From Rhodamnia argentea (lineage: Eukaryota; Streptophyta; Magnoliopsida; Myrtales; Myrtaceae), in NCBI RefSeq assembly GCF_020921035.1, contig NC_063155.1:26901294-26965293 (forward strand): a DNA stretch of 64,000 bases, written 5' to 3'. The notes under the pieces are model-generated. The model was not told the DNA's origin. It saw only the letters and a list, made by a program, of their open reading frames with translations, and ran no database searches. Position 1 is the stretch's first letter; every line of letters begins with the position of its first letter. Positions 34,685 through 44,940 of this stretch are shown in pieces. Position numbers and translations under genes: made by a program.

Positions 34685-36542
34685 GAAGTTTCTGTTTCGG
34701 ACAATAATATATTGTTCCTACTTAAGGTTTCTTCTAGCTGTCGGTGTTGAGCATTCTTTGACAGACCTGAACGTGGAAATTTTTTGACGGTTGAGGTTGT
34801 AAAGTCGAAGTATCTGTCTTTTGTAAAGGCGATGTCTCTTGTTAAGGAATGATACCTTCTGCCCTGAAATATTTACATGCAATCCAAGGGGGAGGGGGAA
34901 AAGTTCATTTTCCAACTGTTTTTTTCCCCATGATGTGAAAGCCAGAATTCCAATTGTCATCAGTTATAATACAAGCGAGGAAACCAATACTCTGCTTTTT
35001 TTTTTTTTAAACCAACATCAGTTCATTTCACTGGATCACACTCCCATCACTAATAAGAAAAGAACCACCTGCACCAGCTAAATGCAGATTGCCCTTAGAG
35101 GTCAGAGTTGAGTTGGATCCATTCACAGAGAGGGTACCAACCAAAAAGGAACGTTGATGGAGTTCTAGCTTTACCCTCAGAGAAAATAATGACTTGCATG
35201 CACATTAAACTAACATAATGCAAATGACTCTTCGGGATTTTTAGGCATAGGGAAGTCCTCTTGCAAAATCCCATTACTGTGCCATTGCCTCAGGTACTGC
35301 GGCGTAACACCAAGATCAGACTCCAATCATACTTGGCCTAGAGGTTCCATTTGACCCAAGTACAGAGATTCGTGCTAAAACTCATTTTCACCGCCGCTTT
35401 TGAATAATCAAAATCCACAATTTTCCGATAACAAACAGTCTTTTAGCATATGCAGCACCTTTCGATTCGTAGTCAAGTAATCCACCAATTCCACTCCTCC
35501 TAAACTACTAAGCCTTCAGATTATATTGGAACACACAAATAGTCTCCAATAAGATAAAAGGCGAGAACAACAATTAAACTAGAATCAATGACAGTCGCCA
35601 GAAACACTTCAATCTGCAATGAACTCCTTCAAACATGGCGGCAAGATGAAACTTTCTTCTTTCAAGTCTCCCCATTTAAGTCCTCGAGCAAACATATAAC
35701 AACGTAATTACCATCATCGTACACAGGATTATGGCAATCAGCCAGAGCAATATGCCCTTGATCTCATTCATGCATTCTAAACCTTCGACTTGGCTTAAAA
35801 GTTATTCTATTTCTTTAAAACTCACCACAGTAAGCAAGACTTTCTTCCTGCTTATGCACAATGAGGCATTATCATTCTCCTATTTTGACCAGGATAAGTA
35901 GATTGATGACATAAAATCCACAACTTCAGATAGGGAAGTGATAAAATCATAATAAAGCAGAAGCTATATGATCTCCATGAAGACAACATTAGCTCATAGA
36001 AAACAAATTCGATTTGATATCACACATCTTTAACCATAGCATAAAAGAATGGTAATAAAACTGAGATTAAAATTTGTTTGTGCATTTTAAAGGCATCGGC
36101 TTGTCTTGAAGGTTTTATTCTAAGAAATGTCGCAATAAGGAGGATATATCCCTTCTTGCCAACAACGAAACGAAAATGACTTATTAGTTAATATACCTCG
36201 TTGGTTCTTCAAATAACAACTACGCATACAAGAAGAGGCAACACCTCTTTCCTACAATCATGGCTGATGGAAATGTCACATAAAGCCACAACTTCAGAGA
36301 ATAAAATGATAGACTCATGTTTAAGCCGGAGCCAGAGAGGATTACTAATTTCACATCTTGGAACATAGTATAAAACGTGTCGATGCCAAAGTTAGTTATT
36401 CAGTCAACAACTAGCTAAAGCCTTCCACAGCTTAAGACCGCAAACCTAGGTGAAGACAGCTTCAGCAGAATCCTCTAAACCAACCCATGCATCAGTTGAT
36501 CTTCAGATCATGTCAGATGGAATTGCCTGTCATGAAGACCTT
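34685..36542. other. Intergenic region, no gene established
   Basis: The first part holds the importin 3' UTR, with a poly-T tract near 35000. One 46-codon open stretch on the minus strand (35030-35170, residues such as GTLSVNGSNSTL and GNLHLAGAGGSFLISDG) looks protein-like but has no clear start or partner exon. The rest is AT-rich and stop-filled. The last 100-200 bp may be the old 3' flank of the F-box fragment that follows. Confidence 0.35.
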
Positions 36543-36914
36543 TCAGCGTGGTAAACTTTCCACATGATGTGTAAACGTTTGCCAAACTGCAGGAGGCAGT
36601 AGTTTTTTATATTCAGGTAACCCATTAATTTCGATCCAACGAAAACTGTTGGTCTTCGGGTTGTAGTAGAACACTCGCTGCTGCGGCCGTGACATTATCT
36701 GCGATGCCAACAACAATTCACCAGTACCAACAGTACCGGCCAGAAAAACCTCTTCAGCTGCAAGAATCTCTTTCCAACCTGGTGGAAATGCAATAACTTT
36801 CTTCCTCCAGATCTCCCTCTCAAAGTCCTCCGAGATCAATAAAACAAAATCATCACTGCCATCACGGTTAAGGTTACGCAAATCGGCCACAGCAACGCGA
36901 CCCTCGAATTCGAT
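36543..36914 (-). pseudogene. Truncated 3' copy of an F-box protein gene
   Basis: The minus-strand frame matches the last third of the intact F-box gene at 38918-40132: 'IEFEGRVAVADL' (IEFEGRVAMVG), 'EDFEREIWRKKVIAFPPGW' (EDSDREIWKKRVFVLPPCW), 'GTVGTGELLLA' (GTVGSGELLFA), 'VFYYNPKTNSFRWIEINGLP' and 'HHVESLPR' at the stop. The N-terminal F-box and the first two-thirds of the protein are missing. On the 5' side the frame runs into repeat sequence near 36920. An ATG inside it (36890) would allow 115 residues, but without an F-box this cannot be a normal SCF adaptor. Confidence 0.8.
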
Positions 36915-37547
36915 GTGTACAAATTTTAATACTTTTTTCCAATTTTTTTTTTTTATTGTTTCTCTTTCTTTTTCTTTTTTTCATTTTCTCTCTCATGATT
37001 TCTCCTCCATACAGACCCTCGCCTGAAGAAGATCAGGAAGCAAGGAGGGAGAATCGATTGTCGCCGCCGTCGTGTCACCCAGATCTAGCCTGGCAAGACC
37101 GGGCCTCGCCCAGCGATGGCAAGCGACCAGCCAAAGGCTAGGGTCGGTGAGGCTCGTCCCCCCTTGCTTCCTGTTCTTCTTCAGGTGTGGGTCTACATGA
37201 AGGAGGAGCAGGAGAGAGAAACCGCGAGAGAGAAAATGGAAAACAAAAAAGGAAAGAAAAACAAAACAAAAGGGAGAAAAAAAAGGAAAAAATTTGGAAA
37301 AATTAATAAAGTATTACTAAAATTTGTACACGTAAGCGCCGGTGTCGACGTAGGCACCGACTGGTCTCCACATCAACATCGGCAGGTCAAAGTTGATCGG
37401 ATGGATTGAATTGGTACAAATACAAAAAGTTTAGATTTGAATTGGCACAAATACAAAATATATAGGACTAAATTGAAAAAATTAAAAGGTTTAAGATTAA
37501 ATTGGTAAAAGTACAATAATTTTAGGACTTTTTTGACAAATTTTCCG
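36915..37547. mobile_element. MULE-like foldback MITE, left end missing
   Basis: The right arm has the same 'aattggtacaaatacaaaaagttta' type sub-repeats and the terminal TTTTTTGACAAATTTTCC seen in the elements at 8884 and 14290. The middle has polypyrimidine and polypurine tracts around a GC-rich core (37015-37160). The left sub-repeat array is absent, and the sequence joins the F-box fragment directly. It seems either that the element was cut when it inserted or that a deletion removed its left arm together with the 5' part of the F-box copy. Confidence 0.65.
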
Positions 37548-38917
37548 GAGAAATGCTGTCTTTCATGTTGCCTTTATCATGGATATTCACATTGACATGG
37601 TGGCTCTTGGAAATGCGGAGAAACGACGGCATCGGGCACTTCAAAATTCTGTACGGCACGATTCAGCAGAACGTACTCGGAAACTCCTAACGACGGTGCC
37701 ATAGGAAAAATCTCGGTTGTAAAACTAATTCGCTCTCAGCAGTCCTCCTAAGATAGGGAATGTCTCAGGGAAATAGCATGCATATATCCTCATCTGATCC
37801 AGGAATGGCCGCTGACTCATTCCTCCAACTTTCTCCACCCTCTCGCTCTTTTACATTAGAAAACTCTGTCCTTTAATTAACTTTCTTCAGTTCTTTTTTG
37901 GTTTAACCAAGGTTTCGCACAGCAGCAGCGAGTTGCAAATGTCGAGCACTCCACTCCAGTTTGCACAACAGAGAGGTTCGACGCTCCGGTTCGCGCCTCA
38001 CACGCCGTAGAGATGCGCGAAAGTTAAGGCGCGGCACTCCACTCCGGTTAGTGCAATAGAAATATGCGAAGGTTCGCTCAGCAGAGAGGTGCGAAGCAGC
38101 ACCAGTCCACTCTTGTGATGGGCGAACAAAATCCCTTTTTAGTTGATACTAGAGGTACGAGCAGCAATAACATCGAAATCACCGCTCTTGGCAATGCACA
38201 TGAACTTCACAAGAGATCAAAGATAGATCTCACCGGAAGGTCGGCTCGATTCAATCCACGAAAAACCTGATTTAGAAAGTACAAATCAACCTTCGATCAA
38301 AAGCTTGCTACGACATATTATTGGTGAGAAACCCTATTTCTCCATATGGATTATCATATGGGCTCAAGCCTTTAGACTTGCAATTTATTGAGCTTCCTTC
38401 GTGATGCGTGAACGGGAGTGCAGAGGTGCCCGACCTTGGAACCTCTTTGCTGCACCAATCGAAGTGGAGCGGTGCTCAACCTTCTATTCCCACATATGTG
38501 CTTTCTGCTGCACGAATCACAGTAGGGTGCTCAATGAAACTATGTGGAAGAAGTCCTCATGGGTTTCTCTCACTTCATTTCTCCTTCCGAAACGAAAGAG
38601 TATCGGAGAAAGCTGTCGAGTGAGCTGGCCGCCATTTTAATTTCGAAGGCATTTATTAAACTTGTTTGTTTCCTTTTACAGAGTATCATGTTATTGAGTA
38701 TTTTCTCGGAGTGTTGTGATTCGTAGAGTGAGCTAAATGGAAGTCGATAAAGCAAGATTTCTGGATGCGTAAACATGAAATAAATTGCTAATGCGGCAGC
38801 CGACACTTCAACAAGACTAATACTTACCGCAGCTGTTCATCTTCCAGCCTCAAAACAAATTGCCAATTACACAGTTTGAGCGCAGACTTCAGAACCAATC
38901 AATGAGTGGTATGAAGT
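37548..38917. other. Non-coding spacer, weak internal repeats
   Basis: Around 37920-38100 a phrase 'CACTCCACTCC(A/G)GTT(T/A)G' recurs two or three times with 'CAGAGAGGT' between copies, giving a diverged short tandem array. The segment 38650-38917 may include the 3' UTR of the F-box gene on the minus strand. I recognise no gene. Confidence 0.35.
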
Positions 38918-40132
38918 TCAGGCTGCCAGGAATAGTTGGCGGGCTTGGCTTCCACCGGAAAGACCTCTCGGCGGCTGTAAACTCTCCACATGATCAGAAA
39001 AAGTCAAATGACAATATTCAGGAGGCTCGGGCAACCCGTAAATCTCACTCCGCCTACAGCCGTTGGTCTTCAGATTGTAGTAAAACACGCACACAGGGTT
39101 CCGTAAGGTTCGAGGTGCGAACAACAGCTCGCCGGAACCAACCGTACCCACTGGAAAAACTCGACGATCCGCGACCATGTCCTTCCAACACGGGGGCAGG
39201 ACGAAAACTCTCTTCTTCCAGATCTCCCGGTCGGAGTCCTCGAGGATCCACATGACAATCTCATCCCAAGAGAGAGCATCGCCACAACCCACCATCGCGA
39301 CGCGCCCCTCGAATTCAATGAGGAGGGGCGCGTGTCCAACTTCAATGGCTCCGACGGGAATCGTAATCACGCGAAAGCTCTCCGCCCGAACATCGAACGC
39401 CACCAGGCAATTGTCTGGACGGAACCCGTGTGATAAATACCACGCCGTATAGTAGACCACCCCATTGAAGCAGAACTCATTATCCTTCTTATGATGGGGA
39501 GGACAGCCCTCGACCCGCCTCCACTCCTTTGTCCCAAGAGTGAGCACCCACGCCTCCATGATGAACTCGCGAACGCCCCCAATAACCACCCATGTGCTTA
39601 AAACCTTGTGCGTCCTCTCGACAGGATCGAACCCAAAGGTTTCCGTTTGTTGAAAGTATGACCAACGACCAGAACGCCGTTTTATTCTAGGCGATTTGAA
39701 AGCCACGTACTTCCTAGTGCTGGGATTGCAGATCTTGACATGACTGCCGACTTTCAGGCTGATGAGGCCGTGGAGAGACTGCGGAACGTAAGAAGTCCAG
39801 CCACGGAGTGAAAAGAGAGGTCTAGCCATCTGGTGTTGACCGTCCCGAGGGTCAGATTGGTCGGCCGAGAAGATCCGTAGGCCTCCTTGGCGGCCGGCCT
39901 TTGGGTCGGGGAAACTGACGATGAGGTTTGGGCGAGTGGCGGAGTGAGTCAGATGCGAGTCGATGAAGCGAGGGTCGGAGATGAGGGAGCGCCAGCTAGT
40001 GGAGACGCAACGGAACCGGCAGAGGGACTTGACGGGGAGTCTCTTTAGGATCTCGATCAATAGGTCTTCGGGGAGGACTATCGAATCGTCATCCGTCGTC
40101 CCGGAGGACTTCCTCCGGTTGTAGCGTTTCAT
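38918..40132 (-). CDS. F-box protein with F-box-associated domain (CPR1/CPR30-like)
   Basis: A single exon encodes 404 residues. Residues about 18-58 (VLPEDLLIEILKRLPVKSL, then RFRCVSTSWRSLISDPRFI) form a standard F-box, which binds SKP1/ASK in SCF ubiquitin ligases. The remainder matches the plant F-box-associated beta-propeller-like region: 'SLHGLISL', 'ICNPSTRKY', 'FGFDPVERTHKVL', 'EAWVLTLGTKEWRRVE', 'FNGVVYYTAWY', 'VAFDVRAESFRVI' and 'FYYNLKTNG'. The length is normal for the family. The substrate is unknown. CPR1/CPR30 in Arabidopsis targets immune receptors, but this superfamily is too large to infer a substrate from overall similarity. A truncated relative lies at 36543-36914 on the same strand, so this is a small local cluster. 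Confidence 0.9.
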   Translation of the reverse strand: MKRYNRRKSSGTTDDDSIVLPEDLLIEILKRLPVKSLCRFRCVSTSWRSLISDPRFIDSHLTHSATRPNLIVSFPDPKAGRQGGLRIFSADQSDPRDGQHQMARPLFSLRGWTSYVPQSLHGLISLKVGSHVKICNPSTRKYVAFKSPRIKRRSGRWSYFQQTETFGFDPVERTHKVLSTWVVIGGVREFIMEAWVLTLGTKEWRRVEGCPPHHKKDNEFCFNGVVYYTAWYLSHGFRPDNCLVAFDVRAESFRVITIPVGAIEVGHAPLLIEFEGRVAMVGCGDALSWDEIVMWILEDSDREIWKKRVFVLPPCWKDMVADRRVFPVGTVGSGELLFAPRTLRNPVCVFYYNLKTNGCRRSEIYGLPEPPEYCHLTFSDHVESLQPPRGLSGGSQARQLFLAA

Positions 40133-40159
40133 CTTCTAAGTTCTGCCGCTTTGGTTGAT

Positions 40160-40178
40160 GGGTTTTAGGGTTTTATAC
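40160..40178 (-). promoter_or_regulatory. TATA box and telo-box-like motif of the F-box gene
   Basis: On the minus strand, TATAAAACCCTAAAACCC lies about 30-45 bp before the start codon. TATAAAA is the TATA box. The adjoining ACCCTAAAACCC resembles the plant telo-box (AAACCCTAA), often found near transcription starts. Confidence 0.5.
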
Positions 40179-40209
40179 ATTTACTCCTAGGGCTTCCGGA
40201 TTCGGGTTT

Positions 40210-41120
40210 GGTCGTCCGGATATTTTTACCGAATAAAATAAGGTAGGACAGGATAAAGATAGTTAAAATTTTAAATTTTCTATCGGATGTTTGATAACAT
40301 CCGAATATAACATGAATTTAAATAAAATATTATCCAAATAAGTGTTTAATGTCCATTGCCAAAACTTGATTAGATATTAAAAAAGATCTTCAAGCATGGA
40401 TTCACGACTTCACCGCCCAGGTCCGCCACAATCACCTCCGCCGTCTCAAAAAGCCGCCGACGCCATCCCTCCTCTACTCCAGCCGCCGTGGCCTTGCTCT
40501 GTCCCTGGCTCGTCCCTCTTCTCAGCCCCCTACCTCTCTCTTTACATTATCCTACTCCATCGCGCCCTCGTCCGTCCCCTCTGCCTCGTTGTCGACGCCG
40601 TCAAGAGGGTGAAGTGGCAACGTGACAAGCCCTCGATCTGTGGTTTAGGTCAACCATGAACCCCAGATTTCGACTCGTCTGCGTCGACCGGAGATGAGGT
40701 CAGGGCAGTGCGTGGTGGAGCTGGAAGCTGTGGTCTAAGGCGATTCCAGTAGAGAGGTCAACTGAGAAGAGCAAATCTGGTGCCTTCACGTGAAGAGTCG
40801 ACGGAGCGTGATCACAGTCTCTCACATATTCTGAAACTTGAGGGATGGAGTGGAGGCAGAACATGGGGAAGAAGAAGAAGAAGAAGAAGAAGAAGAAAGT
40901 GACAATGGGACGAGATGAGACAGTGGCCCAATATTCTAAAGCTTATTTTTTTTTTCTTTCCGTATTTCACATATCCTATTCACATTTATCCCTAAGCCTT
41001 AGTGGGATTATTTTATCCGGATTATATCTGATCATATTCGGAATTTATATTATGCCAAATATTGAATAGGATAAAAGTTATCCTATAAAAAATTTTATTC
41101 AGACGATTAAACGCAACCTT
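40210..41120. other. AT-rich repeat flanks around a GC-rich open stretch
   Basis: Left (40215-40360) and right (40975-41115) flanks share diverged, partly inverted phrases such as 'CGTC(C/T)GGATA/GAATAAAATT', 'TAGGATAA' and 'CCGAATAT'. They suggest a TIR element with a GC-rich centre. The centre has an 87-codon frame (40396-40659, Pro-rich then 'LYIILLHRALVRPLCLVV') with no recognised homologue, and a (GAA)n run at 40867-40897. Either a MITE with a captured fragment or chance. Confidence 0.3.
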
Positions 41121-41458
41121 AGTATGGACATTATCTATACACGTGCAAAAGCCGTTATTCTTCCAGCCGTACAAAAAAAGGACTGTAATTCAGATAAGCA
41201 GATTTTCTGTCTCGTGGTATGTCTTCAATATTGTTATAAACATCTAATTTTAAGCCATATTCGCTCTTGATTTAACTTCAAAACATAAAAAAACTTTTTC
41301 AAATCTAAGTTATCATTGAAATGTGTAAATTCGGTACTTCCGTCAGCTCGGCCTTGCATGATCTTAAACGGCTGATGATGTCTTTGGTTGGGTTCCTCTG
41401 TTCTTCTCCAACACTATTGCTCAGTTTGACATTTATTCTTTGTACTAAGAAGCACCAG

Positions 41459-41460
<2 letters not shown>

Positions 41461-41488
<28 letters not shown>
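41461..41488. repeat. (TC)14 microsatellite
   Basis: An uninterrupted TC run between genes. Confidence 0.95.
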
Positions 41489-41490
<2 letters not shown>

Positions 41491-41519
41491 GCATCGGCCT
41501 ACTTATCTGAAACTATATA

Positions 41520-42134
41520 TCATGGATCGGCTCTCATCTCGAACAAATACTCATCTTCCTGCGAGGCTGCTCACGGGGTGACTGAGGCAGATCGTTGTCC
41601 CGTCGCTGGTTGGGTCCGAGACGACTTCAGAGGAACGGGGACAGCAGCTGGTTCGTCCGGACAGGGTGCGTGGGGACAGAGTTCGCTAGAGAGCCGGCCA
41701 ACGACTTGCTGGATATTCACCCAGAAACCTTGCGGGAAAAGATTTGATCGCCACAGGATCGTTAGCGGTGTGAGATAAAGGCTGTGGAACTGCTTCGCCT
41801 TCGGGGTCTCGGATCGTGGATGTTGTTCGTCGATTGAATGAAGTCCTCCCTCTTCGGTTATCTGTCACAAGTCTTCTTTTTATAGGCAGTGCACATGTAA
41901 TTTTCGGCCCTATGACTTAATCCAATTGGTTCAGTTAAGCTTTAATGCCTTTTCAATTAAGTCCACTTACCGTCGGTCCAGTCTAAATGCAAAATGTAAT
42001 GCGATAAATGCTAAAATTAAAATGGCGGACTATATGAAAAATGATTTTAATTATTTTTGGTAGGGACTAAGGTTAGTCCCAAATTTTCAAACGCAATTAA
42101 TTATGAATGACCAGCCAAAATTTAGGTGTCAACA
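41520..42134 (-). mobile_element. Probable LTR-retrotransposon LTR (Ty3/gypsy-like), reverse orientation
   Basis: Read on the minus strand it begins TGTTGACACCTAAATTTTGG, a start seen in many plant gypsy LTRs. It has a TATA-like CTATAAAAAG at 41877-41886 in the same direction. No internal coding region is next to it, and the far end and target duplication were not fixed. Fossil; the limits are approximate. Confidence 0.45.
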
Positions 42135-42559
42135 ATATGAACATGTTTAATGTTGTCCTTCAATTAATTCAAGATTAGGGGACAACTTCAAACATTGTCA
42201 TACAATTCAAGGATAAATTAAATATGTACCAAAAGTCCAGGATCATACTGGACTAATTAAAAGTCCAAGGGCTAGATTGCATATTGATATAAAGTTTAGG
42301 GATCACATCTCACATTCAGCCAAAGTTCACATACTATTTGTATCACTTTCCCCAGACATAATGGTATAAGAAAATACTTCAAGTTTTTCTTACTCGTGCA
42401 ATGCAGCCTTGAGCTTTTTATCCGTCTAATTGAAGTCTCGAATTATTTATTTATTCGCATACCACAAAAGAAATAGTATTTTGAAAAATGTCATGATTTT
42501 CTCATTCATGTATTTATTTGCTCGATGAATATATATTTATTAACAAAAAGCTTTTGAGA

Positions 42560-43330
42560 AAGGTGGAAAAAAGTGGCACTCCAGCCACGTTAGATTAATA
42601 TGTGCATGTCACGGGACAATGTTCGAACCACAACCGTGCAGCGACTCGGGCTATGTGTGTGGGTGATTTGCCCGAATCAAGCCTTAGTCGTTCCCTCACT
42701 GGGAAACACTCGATAGGTGGAGAGGAAGAAGATGGAAGAGAGAGAGAGAGAGATTCGAGGGAGAGATTACTCTATTGCTTGATGTTTGAGTGAATACAAG
42801 GTGATTACAATGTGAGGTTTCACCCCTATTTATAATATTGGATTACCCCTCCCTGGTTGCCTCAGTTTCGTCTTTTTTTTGCTTGTCTTGTTTGTTTGAG
42901 TTCCCCATTATTTGTCTTTTGTGGATCGTCTCTCGTGGGACTTTTAGGCTCCCCCATGGCCGAATGATGTGGTGGACTGCCCCATGAACGTTCCAGAAGG
43001 CCCTTTGGAAGATGAGAAATCAGCGTCCGTTCATATTCCCGATCGCTCGCCCGGTCTCTCGTGTGGCCGTGCTGGCCATTCGGGTAGTTCACTGCATGGT
43101 TCACGAGGATTAGCTACTGGTCAATGCACTAATTCACCCCGCATGAGTTTTGCATTATGCGCTGGTTCATGCGGCACGTACGCTACATCGATCCCTGATT
43201 TAATCCGTTCATGTGCTGCATCGTGCAGCGATTCGTTCAACGATCCATGTATTGATTCATCCGCTGATCCACCCGCCCGCTCATCTTGGTCGATGCTTGA
43301 CTAAGTTGGATCGATGCTGATTGATCCTTG
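42560..43330 (-). mobile_element. Possible second LTR-like block, reverse orientation
   Basis: On the minus strand a TATTATAAATAGGGG core promoter (near 42825-42840) is followed by a leader-like segment and a (CT)n tract, as in retrotransposon LTR U3/R regions. The upstream part has repeated 'GATTCATC/GATCCA' phrases (43190-43390). Neither the ends nor a family could be fixed. Confidence 0.25.
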
Positions 43331-43914
43331 CGCCCAGCCATGGATTAATTCATTGAATGTATCATAAAATGGCCGATTGAACGTGACATGATCCATCCTT
43401 GATCGAGGATGTTGCTAGACCGTGATATGTGCATGTGAGCATCTCAATGGCGGCATAGAAGATTCAAAAATAGTATTCCTTCTCCGTCGTAAAGGAAAAA
43501 CATGTGCTTATATTGAAATTCTCCAATCAAGTTCACCCTTTCAATAATTGATAAGCCTTCAAAGCAAAAAAAAAAAAAAAAAAAAACGATAAACCTAAAA
43601 TAATGCTGAGAAATAATGCCATATTATCTGTAAGTACACAAGCTCGCCATGTAATATGGACTTAATCATGAAAAATTAAGGTTCCGTTTATTTCGCGAAA
43701 AATTAATAATTTGAAAAATATCTTTTAAAAAATGATAGATTGTATTGCTTAAAAAAATGAACAAACAAATTTCCTTTTCATTGTTCACGAAAATATTTAG
43801 GCATAAATTATTATTGGTAATAAAAAAAACTATTCATTGGTTATTATTTTCAATCATACTTACAATCGTTTATAGAAAATTATTTTTCAAATAATTCATT
43901 TTCAATAAAATGAA

Positions 43915-44370
43915 AAGGAGAAATTTCAATTAAAAGCCCGAAGTATCTTCATTTTCTCAAATAAGAGCTTGAAGTGCATTTTATTTCAAATGAGGGCATG
44001 AAGCGCTCAAATTATTTTAAAAAGAGCCTAGCCAAATCGTTTGTTCATCCTTTATTTTTTTGAATTTTTTCCATTTCTTTTTAATTTTTAATTTTTGCCT
44101 TTTTGTTTCCCCCTCCCTAGGCCATCACTAGAGCCCAACGAGGGCCACCTTGCCTGGGCCGGCATCTAGCTACCCTTGCTTGGGCCGACGTTGCGCAAGG
44201 TTGCCCTCGCCTGAGGCCAGTGATGGTCTGGGAACAATTAGAGCACTTCGATTAAAAATGTCCTTGGTCGACCCTTCTTTAAAATAATTTAAGTACTTCA
44301 AGCCTTTATTTAAATAAGGTTCATATTTAAGAAAATAAAGGCATTTCGGAACCTTCATTGAAATTTTTCC
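43915..44370. mobile_element. Foldback element with GC-rich core (fourth family)
   Basis: The left end AGGAGAAATTTCAATTAAAA mirrors the right end TGGAAAAATTTCAATGAAGG (reverse complement). Sub-repeats 'aaataagagcttgaagtgc' in the left arm face 'gtacttcaagcctttattta' in the right arm. A GC-rich core (44105-44225) carries 'GCCTGGGCCGGC' and 'GCTTGGGCCGAC' repeats, like the cores of the MULE-like elements in this window. There is no transposase. Confidence 0.6.
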
Positions 44371-44446
44371 AAATAAAAAAAAAAAGCTGCGGCCTAAAAG
44401 CTTGATTAGGAAATATTTCTTTAGTAGAAATCAATAAGGGATAATT

Positions 44447-44736
44447 GCGTTAGAAATCCTAAAACCTATCACGAAAGTGTAATTAAATCCTAAAATTTTC
44501 AAAAAATACAATTAAATCCTAAAACTTGTTAAAAATTTTAATTAAGTCCTAAAAATTTAAAAAATACAATCAAGTCCTAAAACTTGTCAAATTGGCGAAA
44601 TCAAGTGCTTTCGTTAATTGCATTTTTTGAAAGTTTTAAAACTCGATTACACTTTAATGATAAATTTTAAGACTTAATTGTACATTTTGAAAGTTTTAGC
44701 ACTCGATCGTATTTTTGTGATAAATTTTAACATTTT
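44447..44736. mobile_element. Foldback element of the 'aagtcctaaaacttgt' family
   Basis: Facing arms made of 40-50 bp units ('gtgtaattaaatcctaaaa' on the left, 'ttttaagacttaattgtaca' on the right). It is related to the element at 13675-13996 and lies about 70 bp upstream of the HD-domain gene's TATA box. Confidence 0.6.
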
Positions 44737-44804
44737 TAGTTTTCTTATTTAGAAAAAAGGGGAAGTGTCTACTTAGCTATGCCTCATTCATTTTTCCGGT
44801 CAGT

Positions 44805-44813
44805 TGTATAAAT
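44805..44813 (+). promoter_or_regulatory. TATA box of the HD-domain gene
   Basis: GTATAAATG. The in-frame ATG inside or just after it (44812) cannot be the start if this TATA works, because transcription would begin 25-35 bp further on. The next in-frame ATG, at 44941, is therefore preferred. Confidence 0.5.
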
Positions 44814-44940
44814 GGCGAACAGAGGACAAAGACCAACCACCTCAAACCGTCCTCGCCAAAACCACATCGTAGGAAACGAACAGTGCTCCGACCAAATCCT
44901 CCTCTCCCGTTCCACTTCCCTCGTCGCCGCGGGAGGAGAA

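Noticed and set aside
40396-40659. 87-codon Pro-rich frame
   Set aside because: No homologue recognised. It sits between repeat-like flanks and is probably chance openness of GC-rich DNA.
42969-43304. 111-codon plus-strand frame rich in Ser, Cys and Asp
   Set aside because: Low-complexity translation of 'GATCCATC'-type repeats in a probable LTR-like block.
44812-44940. Earlier in-frame ATG for the HD-domain protein
   Set aside because: It overlaps the TATA box and would not be in the transcript. Not fully excluded if another promoter exists.
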